From IMG/VR virus record IMGVR_UViG_3300048919_000583, positions 1 through 45,540 of that record: 45,540 nucleotides of DNA. One strand, written 5' to 3'. Positions within the stretch are counted from its first letter, which is position 1. The number at the start of each line of letters is the position of its first letter. The DNA comes from a virus. A program made the position numbers and the translations under genes. Under the pieces are notes generated by a model. That model made no database searches, had not been told where the DNA came from, and saw nothing but the letters and a program-made list of their open reading frames with translations. This document shows positions 7,910 to 15,958 of the stretch, one piece after another.

Positions 7910-8082
7910 GCTGCGTCGCCTCCGCCGTTCGGATCGAAGGGGGTGGGAACTGCGCGTTGTTTAGGCTTCGCGTTGGTGGGGACAAAGGCGCATCCGAGTT
8001 CTTTTGCCAAGCGGCGAATCTCGAAGACGCGGAAGGGATTGGCAGCGGCCGGATGGACGTGCAGGGTTGCTGTGGTGTGCAT
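7906..8082 (-). CDS. first gene of the leftward early operon (58 aa, unknown)
   Basis: A 58-aa protein beginning MHTTATLHVHPAAANPFRVFEIRRLAKELG. I start it at the ATG at 8082 because GAGG lies seven bases upstream on the minus strand; an upstream extension to 8148 would run through the operator region. The N-terminal part carries several His residues and the middle is a basic helix. Function unknown. As the promoter-proximal gene it should be repressed in the lysogen. Confidence 0.45.
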   Translation of the reverse strand: MHTTATLHVHPAAANPFRVFEIRRLAKELGCAFVPTNAKPKQRAVPTPFDPNGGGDAA

Positions 8083-8117
8083 GGTTTGCCTCGCTCTGTG
8101 GTGAAAGAGTTCGGCAA

Positions 8118-8160
8118 ATATCAACTGGTGGTTGTGATATGTCAACAACTATAGGTTGAT
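8118..8160. promoter_or_regulatory. left operator region for the prophage repressor
   Basis: Four half-sites resembling those at the cro operator cluster here: ATCAAC (8120-8125), a GTTG (8131-8134), GTCAAC (8141-8146) and GTTGAT (8155-8160). They form two imperfect dyads upstream of the leftward early operon, and the helicase-nuclease gene starts to the right. The half-sites match the perfect palindrome at 11538-11554, which suggests that one repressor controls both promoters, like OL and OR in lambda. Binding is inferred. Confidence 0.6.
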
Positions 8161-8254
8161 TATTGGTGCGAGATTAAGACTGATAGCGTATGGACATCCT
8201 CCTCGCCTGAGTTTACGTTCCCAGCCACCACATCAGAAAAAGGATGAACTGACC

Positions 8255-10747
8255 ATGATAGATTTCACGCGCATTGGAACGGGTGTAACAGTTGATACCG
8301 TCCTGCAACCTAGAGAAATTTTCAACGCGTTACCTAAAAAAAATGCCCATAAGTTTCAATATCCTCGTGATGTCCAGTCTCAGGTGTGGTCAAAATGGTT
8401 TGAACGTCGTAATGAGAATAGCTTAGTTCTTAAGTTGAATACTGGAAGCGGGAAAACTGTAGTTGGCCTGTTAGCATTAAAAAGCTGCATAAACGAAGGA
8501 AAGTTCCCCGCTGTATATATATGTCCAGATCCCTATCTTGTAAAACAGGTTATGGACGCTGCGGAAGAGTTAGGCGTTGAAGTTACAGATGATGTGCACT
8601 CGCATCGGTTTATCTCCGGAAAAGCTATTCTAATAGCAAATATATTCAAGTTGGTGAATGGCCGATCAGCGTTTGGTGTTGGAGATGAAGGAGTAAAAAT
8701 AAAAATTGCAAGCTTGGTTGTAGATGATGCGCATGCATGCATCGGTTATGTTGAAGAACAGTTTACGGCGGAAATTCCGCATGAGAGTGCTGCCTACACT
8801 GCATTATATGAGTTGTTTAAGGAATCGTTGCATAATCAATGTGAGTCAAAAGCGCTGGAGGTGGAAAGTGGTAATACAGCTGCTTTGATGCAAGTCCCTT
8901 ATTGGGTGTGGCAAAGTAAGATTTCAGAAGTATGTAGAATTTTGATTGCGCACAAAAAAGAAGATTTCTTACAGTTTGTTTGGCCTTTGATAAAAGAGTT
9001 CCCTAAGCTGAGTCATTGTGTGGTTGGTGCGAAGAGTATTGAAATAACTCCTCATGCAATTCCTATTCATATGATCCCAAGCATCATTGATGCTGAACGA
9101 AAATTATTCATGACTGCTACGCTTGTAGATGATTCTATATTGGCTAGTCATTTTGGAGTGAATGAGAAGTTCCTGAAGCATCCGATTGTCCCTGATTCGG
9201 CGGGTGATGTTGGCGATCGAATGATATTGCTCCCACAGGTGATAAATTCCGATTTCGCCGATGATCATATAAAAAAGTACTGCAAGTTTATTGCTGAATA
9301 TATGAATGTTGTGGTTATTGTTCCATCAAAAGCGCGAGCTGATTACTGGAGAGATAGCGCCAACTTGGTTCTTTTTGCGAATAATCTTTATGAGGGTGTC
9401 GATAAGCTGAAGGCTGGTAAAGTAGGTCTTGTCGTACTTGTTAATAAATACGATGGGATTGATTTGCCAGGGGATGCTTGCAGGTTATTAGTAATTGATG
9501 GATTCCCGGATGTGCGTAGTAAGATTGACAGGATCAATCAAACTGTTCTGCTGGGAAGCGATCGTGACGTAAACCAGATAATTCAGCGTGTTGAGCAAGG
9601 GATGGGGCGCGGGGTCAGGTCGAATGATGATTATTGTGTAGTATTTTTAATGGGGAGAGATCTGACCAGTAAGCTATATGCGCAAGGTGCTTTGAATAAG
9701 TTTTCTCCAGGTACTAGGGCGCAGTTGACCTTGTCTGAACAAGTTTCTGAGCAAATTAAAGGAAAGAAGCTGTCGGAAATTACAGATACATTAAATTATT
9801 GCTGGGCGAGAAAGGAAGAGTGGGTTGCGGCGAGTAAAGGAGTGCTTGCAACACTAGCGTATGCTCATGAAAACACTCTAGACTCTAATATTATTTCCCT
9901 CAGAAAAGCGTATGATTTTGCTTGTAATAGTAACTATGCGGCGGCGGCAAAAGAGTTGAAAGATTTGGTTAATGGAGTGTCTGATCTAAAATTCAGAGGC
10001 CTAGTTAAGCAGCATTACGCCGAGTATACTAATTTGTCAGATCTCGCCTCTGCTCAAAAGATTCAACTGTCGGCGGTGGGCGATAATCGAAGACTTCTTA
10101 AGCCTATTGAGGGCATTCAATATCACAAGATATCCGGAGCTGTTCTCGATCAAGCCAAAGCATGTAGCGAGTTCTTGACAGAGAGCTTTCAAGATCCGAA
10201 TAAGCTGGTTGTCGAAATTAATGGAGTGTTGGAGGGGCTAGATTTCAAGCTTGACAGCTCTGAACTGTTCGAAGCAAGGATGAAAGAGGTTGCTAGATAT
10301 TTGGGTTTCCGCAGTCAACGCCCGGAGCAAGAGTACCAAAAGGGGCCTGACGTTTTGTGGAAGACTGGTGAGCTAAACTACTTTGTGATTGAGTGTAAAA
10401 ACGAGGCGGTGGTTGAGACTATAAGCAAGTACTACTGTAATCAGCTCAACGGTTCTTGTGAGTGGTTTGAGGATCGCTACGATCACTCGAGCAGTTATAC
10501 TCCAGTTTTGGTTCATCCGTATTCGTTGTTCGAGTACTCTGCCTCGCCAAATCAAAATATTCGGGTTATGACTCGGGAAAAGCTAGGCGAATTTAGAGAG
10601 GCGGTTCGTCAATTTATCAGCTCTGTCGCTAGCAGTAATGAATTGGGAGATGCAGTTGCAATCAGGCAAAAGTTGATTGCGGCGCAGCTAAGAGCGTCTG
10701 ATTTCTGTGATAAATATACCGTTCCCTTCAAGGTGAAAACGCGTTAA
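8255..10747 (+). CDS. SF2 helicase fused to a PD-(D/E)XK nuclease, putative superinfection defence
   Basis: An 830-aa protein with two visible parts. The helicase has Walker A TGSGKT (63-68), motif II DDAH (157-160), motif III TAT (287-289) and motif VI QGMGRGVR (448-455). The last is reminiscent of DinG/XPD-type and other SF2 enzymes. After a helical linker (about 500-650), the C-terminus carries GPDVLW (about 697-702) and ECKNE (713-717) behind an acidic helix, the arrangement of a PD-(D/E)XK nuclease with D699, E713 and K715. It lies between the left operator and the repressor, facing the repressor, which is the position of rexAB in lambda. GC is clearly low. I start it at the ATG at 8255 (AAGGA ribosome site). 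Role as anti-phage protein is inferred. Confidence 0.8.
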   Translation: MIDFTRIGTGVTVDTVLQPREIFNALPKKNAHKFQYPRDVQSQVWSKWFERRNENSLVLKLNTGSGKTVVGLLALKSCINEGKFPAVYICPDPYLVKQVMDAAEELGVEVTDDVHSHRFISGKAILIANIFKLVNGRSAFGVGDEGVKIKIASLVVDDAHACIGYVEEQFTAEIPHESAAYTALYELFKESLHNQCESKALEVESGNTAALMQVPYWVWQSKISEVCRILIAHKKEDFLQFVWPLIKEFPKLSHCVVGAKSIEITPHAIPIHMIPSIIDAERKLFMTATLVDDSILASHFGVNEKFLKHPIVPDSAGDVGDRMILLPQVINSDFADDHIKKYCKFIAEYMNVVVIVPSKARADYWRDSANLVLFANNLYEGVDKLKAGKVGLVVLVNKYDGIDLPGDACRLLVIDGFPDVRSKIDRINQTVLLGSDRDVNQIIQRVEQGMGRGVRSNDDYCVVFLMGRDLTSKLYAQGALNKFSPGTRAQLTLSEQVSEQIKGKKLSEITDTLNYCWARKEEWVAASKGVLATLAYAHENTLDSNIISLRKAYDFACNSNYAAAAKELKDLVNGVSDLKFRGLVKQHYAEYTNLSDLASAQKIQLSAVGDNRRLLKPIEGIQYHKISGAVLDQAKACSEFLTESFQDPNKLVVEINGVLEGLDFKLDSSELFEARMKEVARYLGFRSQRPEQEYQKGPDVLWKTGELNYFVIECKNEAVVETISKYYCNQLNGSCEWFEDRYDHSSSYTPVLVHPYSLFEYSASPNQNIRVMTREKLGEFREAVRQFISSVASSNELGDAVAIRQKLIAAQLRASDFCDKYTVPFKVKTR

Positions 10748-10749
10748 GA

Positions 10750-10777
10750 ATAGTGGGTCATTCAGGGATGAATGATC
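10750..10777. terminator. hairpin shared by the convergent helicase-nuclease and repressor genes
   Basis: GGGTCATTC and GAATGATCC form a near-perfect stem (one G-T pair) in the ten-base gap and the 3' end of the repressor gene. There is no T-run. The placement between two converging stops suggests a bidirectional terminator or attenuator. Confidence 0.3.
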
Positions 10778-11489
10778 CAACCACCTTGCCGCAGATGTGC
10801 GTTTCCTCCGTAATATCAATGATTGGATATTGCGGGTTGATCGGCCTAAGGAATTGTCGACCAGCATCTTCTACCAATATTTTGAAGGTTGCTTCATTTG
10901 TGCGTGGCACTCTTGCAATTACTCGGTCCCCTGTCTTTGTTTCAGCTTCAGGATCTACAAAAATGATACATCCTGTTGGGTAGCTGCGCCCAGGTCCTGG
11001 ATTGGTCATTGAGTCACCGAGAACCTTCAAGGCATATCCATGGTCGCTTATCGGAACCGGGCACGACAACCAAGAGTCGCTATCATAGTTCTCAATGTTA
11101 GAGATCGCCTCGCACCAAGCCCCGGCCTGAACCCAAGAGATCAATGGAACCTTGCCAAAGCGATGATTGATTTCACTAACGTTGCTCAAGTCACTAGGGG
11201 CTAGAGCGTGAACGTTGCTATGGCCAATCTGCTCTTTCGGCAGAACCCCGTACTCAAGCCATTCCCGCCTGACACCAAGCCATGAGCAGAGGGCAGACAT
11301 ACTATCCGCCTCAGCCATCGATTCGCCATTCAGCCATTTACTGATGGCCTGGGTTGTTTTATCAACACCCACGCTTTTCAACTGACGATGAATATCCACT
11401 CCACGACCACGGGCGCGTACGCCAGCATCGTCGAGGGCTTCGTGTAGGCGCTCGCTGAAAGCTGCGCGGAGAGAGTTTTTATCAACCAT
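10758..11489 (-). CDS. CI-like prophage repressor (HTH plus S24/LexA autoprotease)
   Basis: A 243-aa repressor. The N-terminal XRE-type helix-turn-helix spans about residues 5-75 (GVDKTTQAISKWLNGES). The C-terminal S24 domain shows cleavage site A122-G123 in WVQAGAW, catalytic S160 in GDSM and K203 in ATFK. RecA-stimulated self-cleavage after DNA damage would therefore induce the prophage. It is divergent from the Cro-like gene, across an operator with a perfect palindrome at 11538-11554, and convergent with the helicase-nuclease gene. Confidence 0.93.
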   Translation of the reverse strand: MVDKNSLRAAFSERLHEALDDAGVRARGRGVDIHRQLKSVGVDKTTQAISKWLNGESMAEADSMSALCSWLGVRREWLEYGVLPKEQIGHSNVHALAPSDLSNVSEINHRFGKVPLISWVQAGAWCEAISNIENYDSDSWLSCPVPISDHGYALKVLGDSMTNPGPGRSYPTGCIIFVDPEAETKTGDRVIARVPRTNEATFKILVEDAGRQFLRPINPQYPIIDITEETHICGKVVGSFIPE

Positions 11490-11524
11490 GAGTTGAGAGT
11501 CTCATAGGAGTTGCGCAATAGTCA

Positions 11525-11554
11525 GTTGATCTATAACATCAACCGAAAGTTGAT
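11525..11554. promoter_or_regulatory. right operator (repressor/Cro binding sites)
   Basis: The palindrome ATCAACCGAAAGTTGAT occupies 11538-11554, with half-sites ATCAAC/GTTGAT and a 5-base spacer. A third half-site, GTTGAT (11525-11530), precedes it. It lies in the divergent gap between the repressor and Cro-like genes, where both promoters must be. The Cro-like gene has GGAGG at 11559-11563. Confidence 0.7.
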
Positions 11555-11568
11555 AAGTGGAGGTTGTC

Positions 11569-11829
11569 ATGTTGGACCCCGCAGATTTTCCGAGCGCAGT
11601 TGCGTTTGCGTTTGAAGCCGTAGGCGGCATCGGGGCCGCTGCGAAGGTATGCAATAGAAGCTACCAAGCACTCAACAAATGGCGTCAGGCGGCATGCCTG
11701 CCACGAACGGATTACACAGGTGAAACCAAATACGCCGAGCTGTTAGCGACTGCTGCGAAGCAGAAAGGCAACGCATTCCAAGCGGCTTGGCTGTTGAACG
11801 CTTCGGCTCCACAAAAAGCTGCAGCGTAG
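11569..11829 (+). CDS. Cro-like / YdaS-type regulator
   Basis: An 86-aa protein, divergent from the repressor. The segment VAFAFEAVGGIGAAAKVCNRSYQALNKWRQ is a helix-turn-helix like those of YdaS/Cro-type proteins. It probably represses the lysogenic promoter at the 11525-11554 operator during lytic growth. The ATG at 11569 follows GGAGG by five bases; an in-frame GTG at 11557 is less likely because it precedes that ribosome site. Confidence 0.75.
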   Translation: MLDPADFPSAVAFAFEAVGGIGAAAKVCNRSYQALNKWRQAACLPRTDYTGETKYAELLATAAKQKGNAFQAAWLLNASAPQKAAA

Positions 11830-11833
11830 TCAG

Positions 11834-11857
11834 AAAAAAGGCGACCCAAGGGCCGCC
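11834..11857 (-). terminator. probable minus-strand intrinsic terminator
   Basis: Read on the minus strand, a seven-pair GC-rich stem (one G-T) with a 4-base loop is followed by six T. It would stop leftward transcription before it enters the Cro-like and repressor genes. No minus-strand gene is seen to the right, so it may block antisense transcripts. Confidence 0.45.
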
Positions 11858-12157
11858 CAGTTCCTCCCGACACGCACCACCACAGTGCTGTCGGGTCGCG
11901 ATAAAGATAGGCGGGCACACCACATGCAAACCGTCGATCTTTACCGCGCTTTCAAGGCTCGGAAGCCTTGGGTTGCTGCCTTTTCCACCACAGATTGGGC
12001 AGCTGTTGCGCCAGAGGTGAACAACGGATTGTTCGCCTCGGCACGGTGCCGGTGTCGATCTTGCGGATCTAGCCGGCGTTTGGGCCCTTTCAAGCCACGC
12101 GGCAAATGTATCACCACTGCATGCCGCGCGGCACTGGCAACTTTTAGGATTAATGCC
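11858..12157 (+). other. gap between Cro-like and CII-like genes
   Basis: A 300-base gap. The CII frame stays open upstream to 11885, with an ATG at 11924 that lacks a ribosome site. The translated extension is rich in Cys and Arg and reads as non-coding. I see no other convincing gene, and no promoter that I can place with confidence. Confidence 0.35.
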
Positions 12158-12676
12158 ATGAGCCGTATTGCTCTGAACTGCATTGAGCGGGCCAAGCGGG
12201 AAGTTTTGCCGCTCGATCTCGCGCTTTACCATGCTGCCCGGGACTATCCCGGCGGCGCCGCTGCCATCGCTGCCACCACCGGCCGCAACCCGACCACGCT
12301 GCAGCACAAGCTGTCTCCCACCCATCCCAGCCACAGCATCAACATTCAAGAATTCGGCGAGATTCTGGAACTGACCAAGGACCGGCGCATTCTCGATGCG
12401 GTGCATGCCTTGGTAGGGGACACGATCTGGCAGGAGTTGGCTGAGGCTTACACCAACGACATGCCGGAGACGCTGACCACGGGCATCGCGGTGTATTTCC
12501 GTCAGGTTGCCGACCTGGCCGACACCTGGGCCAAGAGCATCGGCGATGGTGTGGTAAGTGATGCCGAGCTGGCCGAAATCCGCCTGCAGGTGTTTCGCGG
12601 CATACAGGGGCTGCTGGGCATGTTTAACCGCGCCAGTTACGTCAACCAGACCACTCGGGGGGCGGACCATGGCTGA
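12158..12676 (+). CDS. CII-like phage regulatory protein (Phage_CP76 family)
   Basis: A 172-aa protein resembling the CP76/CII-type phage regulators. Near the N-terminus it reads LALYHAARDYPGGAAAIAATTGRNPTTLQHKLSP, a helix-turn-helix, followed by INIQEFGEILELTKDRRILDAVHALVG. Such proteins regulate early lytic/lysogenic choice. The ATG at 12158 is chosen for the TAGGA site nine bases upstream. It overlaps the TraR-like gene by eight bases and opens the rightward early operon. Confidence 0.75.
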   Translation: MSRIALNCIERAKREVLPLDLALYHAARDYPGGAAAIAATTGRNPTTLQHKLSPTHPSHSINIQEFGEILELTKDRRILDAVHALVGDTIWQELAEAYTNDMPETLTTGIAVYFRQVADLADTWAKSIGDGVVSDAELAEIRLQVFRGIQGLLGMFNRASYVNQTTRGADHG

Positions 12677-12893
12677 CATTGCGGATTTTGCCAACGATCT
12701 GGTGCAAGAGCGCCTTGATCAAGCGCTCGCGGCGCGTCAGTTGTTGAGACCTGAGCTGGCGGCGCATTCCTTCCTCATCTGCGAAGACTGCGACGGTCCT
12801 ATTCCCGAAGCGCGCCGCTTGGCGCAGCCGGGTTGCACCATGTGTGTGACCTGTCAGGAGATCGATGATGTGCGGAGGGCCCGCCATGCTTGA
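12669..12893 (+). CDS. TraR/DksA-type C4 zinc-finger protein
   Basis: A 74-aa protein with the TraR pattern CEDC...IPEARRL...GCTMCVTCQ; zinc ligands are probably C38, C41, C59 and C62. TraR/DksA proteins bind the RNA polymerase secondary channel and change promoter use without DNA contact. The short N-terminal helix (ADIADFANDLVQERLDQAL) is typical. The start overlaps the CII-like gene and the end overlaps the primase gene, so it is tightly coupled in the early operon. Confidence 0.85.
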   Translation: MADIADFANDLVQERLDQALAARQLLRPELAAHSFLICEDCDGPIPEARRLAQPGCTMCVTCQEIDDVRRARHA

Positions 12894-15105
12894 TGAGGTC
12901 CTGGGGCAGTTCGCCGATTACGGCCTGGAGCCCGCGCAGCCGTTGGTGTTCGGTAAGCTCACCCGCTGCAAAACGGCGCAGGATAAGGGCAAGGAGAAAA
13001 ACGGTTGGTATGTGGTGCATGAGCACTACACCGAGAAGGGCGAAACCCTGATCTTTGGCAGCTTTGGCGACTGGCGTTCGGGTGTGACGCAGAAGATCAA
13101 GATCAAACCCGGGCGGATGAGTGCCGAGGAGCGTGAGGTGATGCGCGCGCGGCAGGAAGAGGCGAAACGCCGTGCGGCGGAGGTCGCCGCCAATGCAGCG
13201 CGTCGTGCGGCAAAGCGTGCCGCCGGGTTGTTCAAGCGTATGCCGGAGAAGGGCAAGAGCACCTACCTGGACCGCAAGCAAGTGGTGGGCTTCGGGGTGC
13301 GCTATGCGCCGCGCTCGGGTGCGTTCCTGGTGCCCATGAGCAACGTACGCGACCAGATCGTCGGCTTACAGGTGATCTATCCCGAAAAGCAGGAAGACAC
13401 CGGGCGCGACAAATCCTACTGGCCCTATGGTTTGTCCAAAGAGGGCGCTTTCCACCTGATCGGTCCCCAACCTGAGCCCGGCGATCCGGTGCTGGTGTGT
13501 GAGGGCTACGCCACCGGCGCCAGCCTGCATATGGCAACCTCGCTGACCGTGGCCATCGCCTTTGATGCGGGCAATCTCATGCCGGTGTGCAAGGCGATGC
13601 GTGAGCGCTTTGCCGGGTGCCCGATCATCGTTTGTCGAGATGATGACTGGAAGACCAAGCGGGCCAACGGTGAGCCCTGGAACCCCGGCAGAGAGCGTGC
13701 TGAAAACGCGGCAACGGTGGTCGGCGGCCAGGTGGTGGCGCCGATCTTCTCCGGCGAGCGGGAGATCAAGTGGACCGACTTCAACGACCTGCACTGCGCC
13801 GAAGGTTTGGAGGCAGTGCGTCGTCAGGTGCTGGCGGTGGTCAGGCCACCCGCCGCGGGCGGCTGGCGGGATCAGTTGGCCCGAAGTGACAGCGGCATGC
13901 TGATCGCGCACATGCAGAACGTTGAGCTGATCCTGAGCAACGATGAGCGCTGGGCCGGGGTGATTGGCTTCTGTTCGTTCAGTGCCAAGATCGTCAAGCT
14001 GCGGGTACCGCCCTATGGCGGCGACACCGGCGACTGGGCCGACATCGACGACATGCTGGTGATGAAGTGGCTCGCGCAGCAGTACAACCTCCGGGTTAAG
14101 GTCGGCAACGTGATCGAGGCGGTGAGCGTGGTGGCGCACTATCGAGCGTTTCACCCGGTACGCAATTACCTGCGTGGCCTTGAGTGGGACCGCGTGCCCC
14201 GGCTCGATTTCTGGCTCACCGAGATCATGGGCGTGGAACCGACCGACTACAGCTCAAAGGTCGGCAAGCGCTGGATGGTTTCGGCGGTGGGCCGGGTGAT
14301 GGCGCCGGGGTGCAAGGCGGACTCGGTGATGATTCTGGAAGGTGCACAGGGCGCTGGTAAGTCGACGGCGATGAGCATTCTCGGCGGTTCGTGGTTTATG
14401 GATACGCCATTCACCCTGGGCGACAAGGATGCGTTCCAGGCGATCCGGGGCAAGTGGATCATCGAACTGGGCGAGCTGGACAGCTTCAACAAGGCCGAGT
14501 CGACCAAGGCCAAGCAGTTCTTCTCGGCCTCGGTGGACACCTACCGCGAGAGCTACGGCCGCAGAACCATGGATGTGCCACGCCAGTGTGTTTTCGTGGG
14601 CACCACCAACCAGGATGAGTACCTCAAGGACGCCACCGGCAACCGGCGTTATTGGCCGGTGGCTTGCACCAAGGTCGACCTGGAGCAACTGCGACAGATC
14701 CGCGACCAGCTCTGGGCCGAGGCGATGTTCTGCTATCAGGCTGGCGATATCTGGTGGGTGATTCGCGACGAAGCGCCGTTGTTCGCCGAGGCGCAGGAAG
14801 AGCGCTTTGTGGTGGATGAGTGGGAGGTGCCGATTCTGAAGTGGCTGGAAGAGTCGCACCTGGGGGAGACCACCACCGGCAGCCAGATCCTGTCCGAGGT
14901 TCTGAAGATCGATCCCAGTCACTGGGGGAAGCCGGAGCAGATGCGTGTGGGTGCGATCATGCATCGGCTGGGGTGGCGCAAGAGGCGTATGCCGGCGTTG
15001 GCGAAGAGTGGTATACGCCCCTGGGCCTATCAGAAGCCGACCAACTGGGGGCGCGGATCTGCCTTACAGGTGGCGCCGATGGAGGAGGAGCCTTGCTTTG
15101 ATTAA
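12886..15105 (+). CDS. TOPRIM-VapE replication protein (primase/SF3-like helicase)
   Basis: A 739-aa replication protein. The N-terminal half has a TOPRIM-type region (VCEGYATGAS about 204-213, CRDDDW about 250-255). The C-terminal half is a virulence-associated-E (VapE) ATPase with Walker A GAQGAGKST (about 486-494), a following acidic GELD and the sensor VGTTNQDEYLKDATGNRRYWP. It would prime and unwind phage DNA at its origin. The ATG at 12886 follows GGAGG by eight bases and overlaps the TraR-like stop. It also overlaps the Q-like gene by eight bases. Confidence 0.9.
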   Translation: MLDEVLGQFADYGLEPAQPLVFGKLTRCKTAQDKGKEKNGWYVVHEHYTEKGETLIFGSFGDWRSGVTQKIKIKPGRMSAEEREVMRARQEEAKRRAAEVAANAARRAAKRAAGLFKRMPEKGKSTYLDRKQVVGFGVRYAPRSGAFLVPMSNVRDQIVGLQVIYPEKQEDTGRDKSYWPYGLSKEGAFHLIGPQPEPGDPVLVCEGYATGASLHMATSLTVAIAFDAGNLMPVCKAMRERFAGCPIIVCRDDDWKTKRANGEPWNPGRERAENAATVVGGQVVAPIFSGEREIKWTDFNDLHCAEGLEAVRRQVLAVVRPPAAGGWRDQLARSDSGMLIAHMQNVELILSNDERWAGVIGFCSFSAKIVKLRVPPYGGDTGDWADIDDMLVMKWLAQQYNLRVKVGNVIEAVSVVAHYRAFHPVRNYLRGLEWDRVPRLDFWLTEIMGVEPTDYSSKVGKRWMVSAVGRVMAPGCKADSVMILEGAQGAGKSTAMSILGGSWFMDTPFTLGDKDAFQAIRGKWIIELGELDSFNKAESTKAKQFFSASVDTYRESYGRRTMDVPRQCVFVGTTNQDEYLKDATGNRRYWPVACTKVDLEQLRQIRDQLWAEAMFCYQAGDIWWVIRDEAPLFAEAQEERFVVDEWEVPILKWLEESHLGETTTGSQILSEVLKIDPSHWGKPEQMRVGAIMHRLGWRKRRMPALAKSGIRPWAYQKPTNWGRGSALQVAPMEEEPCFD

Positions 15106-15463
15106 GCGAATCGACGAGATGCTCAAACTCTGGGCCCAGGATCTGCACATGCCCACGACCCTGGCCATCGGCACCGCAGGCGGCGGTAACATGATCGCCA
15201 TGCTGATGGAGTGTAAAGGCGAGCTGATACGGGGAACCCGGGGCAGCCGGGTGCTGCTGGATGAATCGGCCGATATCGAGCTGATCGTCAACAAGCACCT
15301 GCCGCCCGAGCTGGCCCTGGTGGTGATGGAGCATTACTGCAATCACGACAGCCTGCTCTCGCAGAAGATGCTGCACTGCGGCTGTAGTGTGCCGACGTAC
15401 TACCGTCGACTGCATGAGGCGCACGTGTGCATCGACGGCTTGCTCATGGGGAGGGCTGCTTGA
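15098..15463 (+). CDS. Q-like late antiterminator family protein
   Basis: A 121-aa protein whose C-terminal half (IVNKHLPPELALVVMEHYCNHDSLLSQKMLHCGCSVPTYYRRLHEAHVCI) has the helix-turn-helix layout of the phage Q/antitermQ family. It is placed at the end of the early operon, before the late genes. I use the TTG at 15098 as start because GGAGGAGGAG lies just upstream and overlap with the preceding stop matches its neighbours. It probably lets RNA polymerase read through terminators into lysis and head genes, such as those at 15933 and 16392. Confidence 0.7.
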   Translation: MIKRIDEMLKLWAQDLHMPTTLAIGTAGGGNMIAMLMECKGELIRGTRGSRVLLDESADIELIVNKHLPPELALVVMEHYCNHDSLLSQKMLHCGCSVPTYYRRLHEAHVCIDGLLMGRAA

Positions 15464-15932
15464 GCCTTACCCTGGCTGCGTCTGCTGCTGTCCTACTGGC
15501 TCGCCTTGTCCGACTGCGTTTTAACGTAGCAGGACAAGCGCGGGCCTTGTCGTTCGTGGGCTGTCCTACTGTCCAACCTCTCAGCGCGTCATGCGCACAC
15601 ATGAGCGCAGCGGGCACACATTACGCGCCGTGGGCGCGCACGCGTGCCTTTCAATTTCTTCTTACATGCGAGAAAGGAAAGATAGAGGTAGGACAGTAGG
15701 TCAGAGTCTTGTATTTCGGGGCCTGTAGCTGTCCTGCCTGACTTACTATCAGTGGGACAGGCAGGACAGCGCCAAAGGCGCTGATAGCCGAAATAAAGAT
15801 ATTCGCCGACATTGCCTAGGCGTTCACTAGACATTCACCGGGTGGCGTTAAAACAGGGTTGCTGCCATGAGAATCCACCTGTAAAAAGTAGCCATCTTCG
15901 ATAGGTGCGACCGCAGAGAGCGGTGCAATCAA
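15464..15932. other. non-coding early-late boundary region
   Basis: About 470 bases without a convincing gene between the Q-like gene and the terminator at 15933. It contains the TGTCCTRC repeat cluster and long hairpin described separately, and alternating purine-pyrimidine GC-rich runs (CGCGCACGCG). By position it should hold the late promoter and Q target. I cannot define a promoter reliably. Confidence 0.5.
15489..15770. repeat. cluster of TGTCCTRC repeats in both orientations
   Basis: At least six copies of TGTCCTAC or TGTCCTGC occur. Direct copies are at 15489, 15562 and 15730. Inverted copies (GCAGGACA or GTAGGACA) are at 15529, 15688 and 15761. The last direct and inverted copies form an 11-bp perfect stem (15728-15738 with 15760-15770). 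The cluster is confined to the region between the replication gene and the late genes, so iterons of an origin or binding sites of a late regulator are possible. Confidence 0.6.
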
Positions 15933-15958
15933 ACCGGCCCCAAGGCCGGTTTTTTTTT
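15933..15958 (+). terminator. intrinsic terminator before the late region
   Basis: ACCGGCC and GGCCGGT form a seven-pair stem with a 4-base loop, followed by a run of nine T. A second small hairpin (CCGC/GCGG) lies just upstream. The T-run overlaps the stop codon of the opposite-strand membrane gene. It is a likely target of Q-type antitermination. Confidence 0.8.

Noticed and set aside
11672-12694. 340-codon minus-strand frame across the Cro-CII region
   Set aside because: It overlaps three plus-strand genes antisense and lacks protein-like composition.
13366-14154. Long minus-strand open frame inside the VapE gene
   Set aside because: It is an antisense shadow of a GC-rich gene with clear TOPRIM and Walker motifs on the plus strand.
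15427-15699. Plus-strand frame after the Q-like gene
   Set aside because: It overlaps the repeat cluster, has no start signal and reads as low-quality sequence.
15489-15770. CRISPR-like array
   Set aside because: Repeats are only about eight bases, occur in both orientations and are irregularly spaced, and there are no cas genes.
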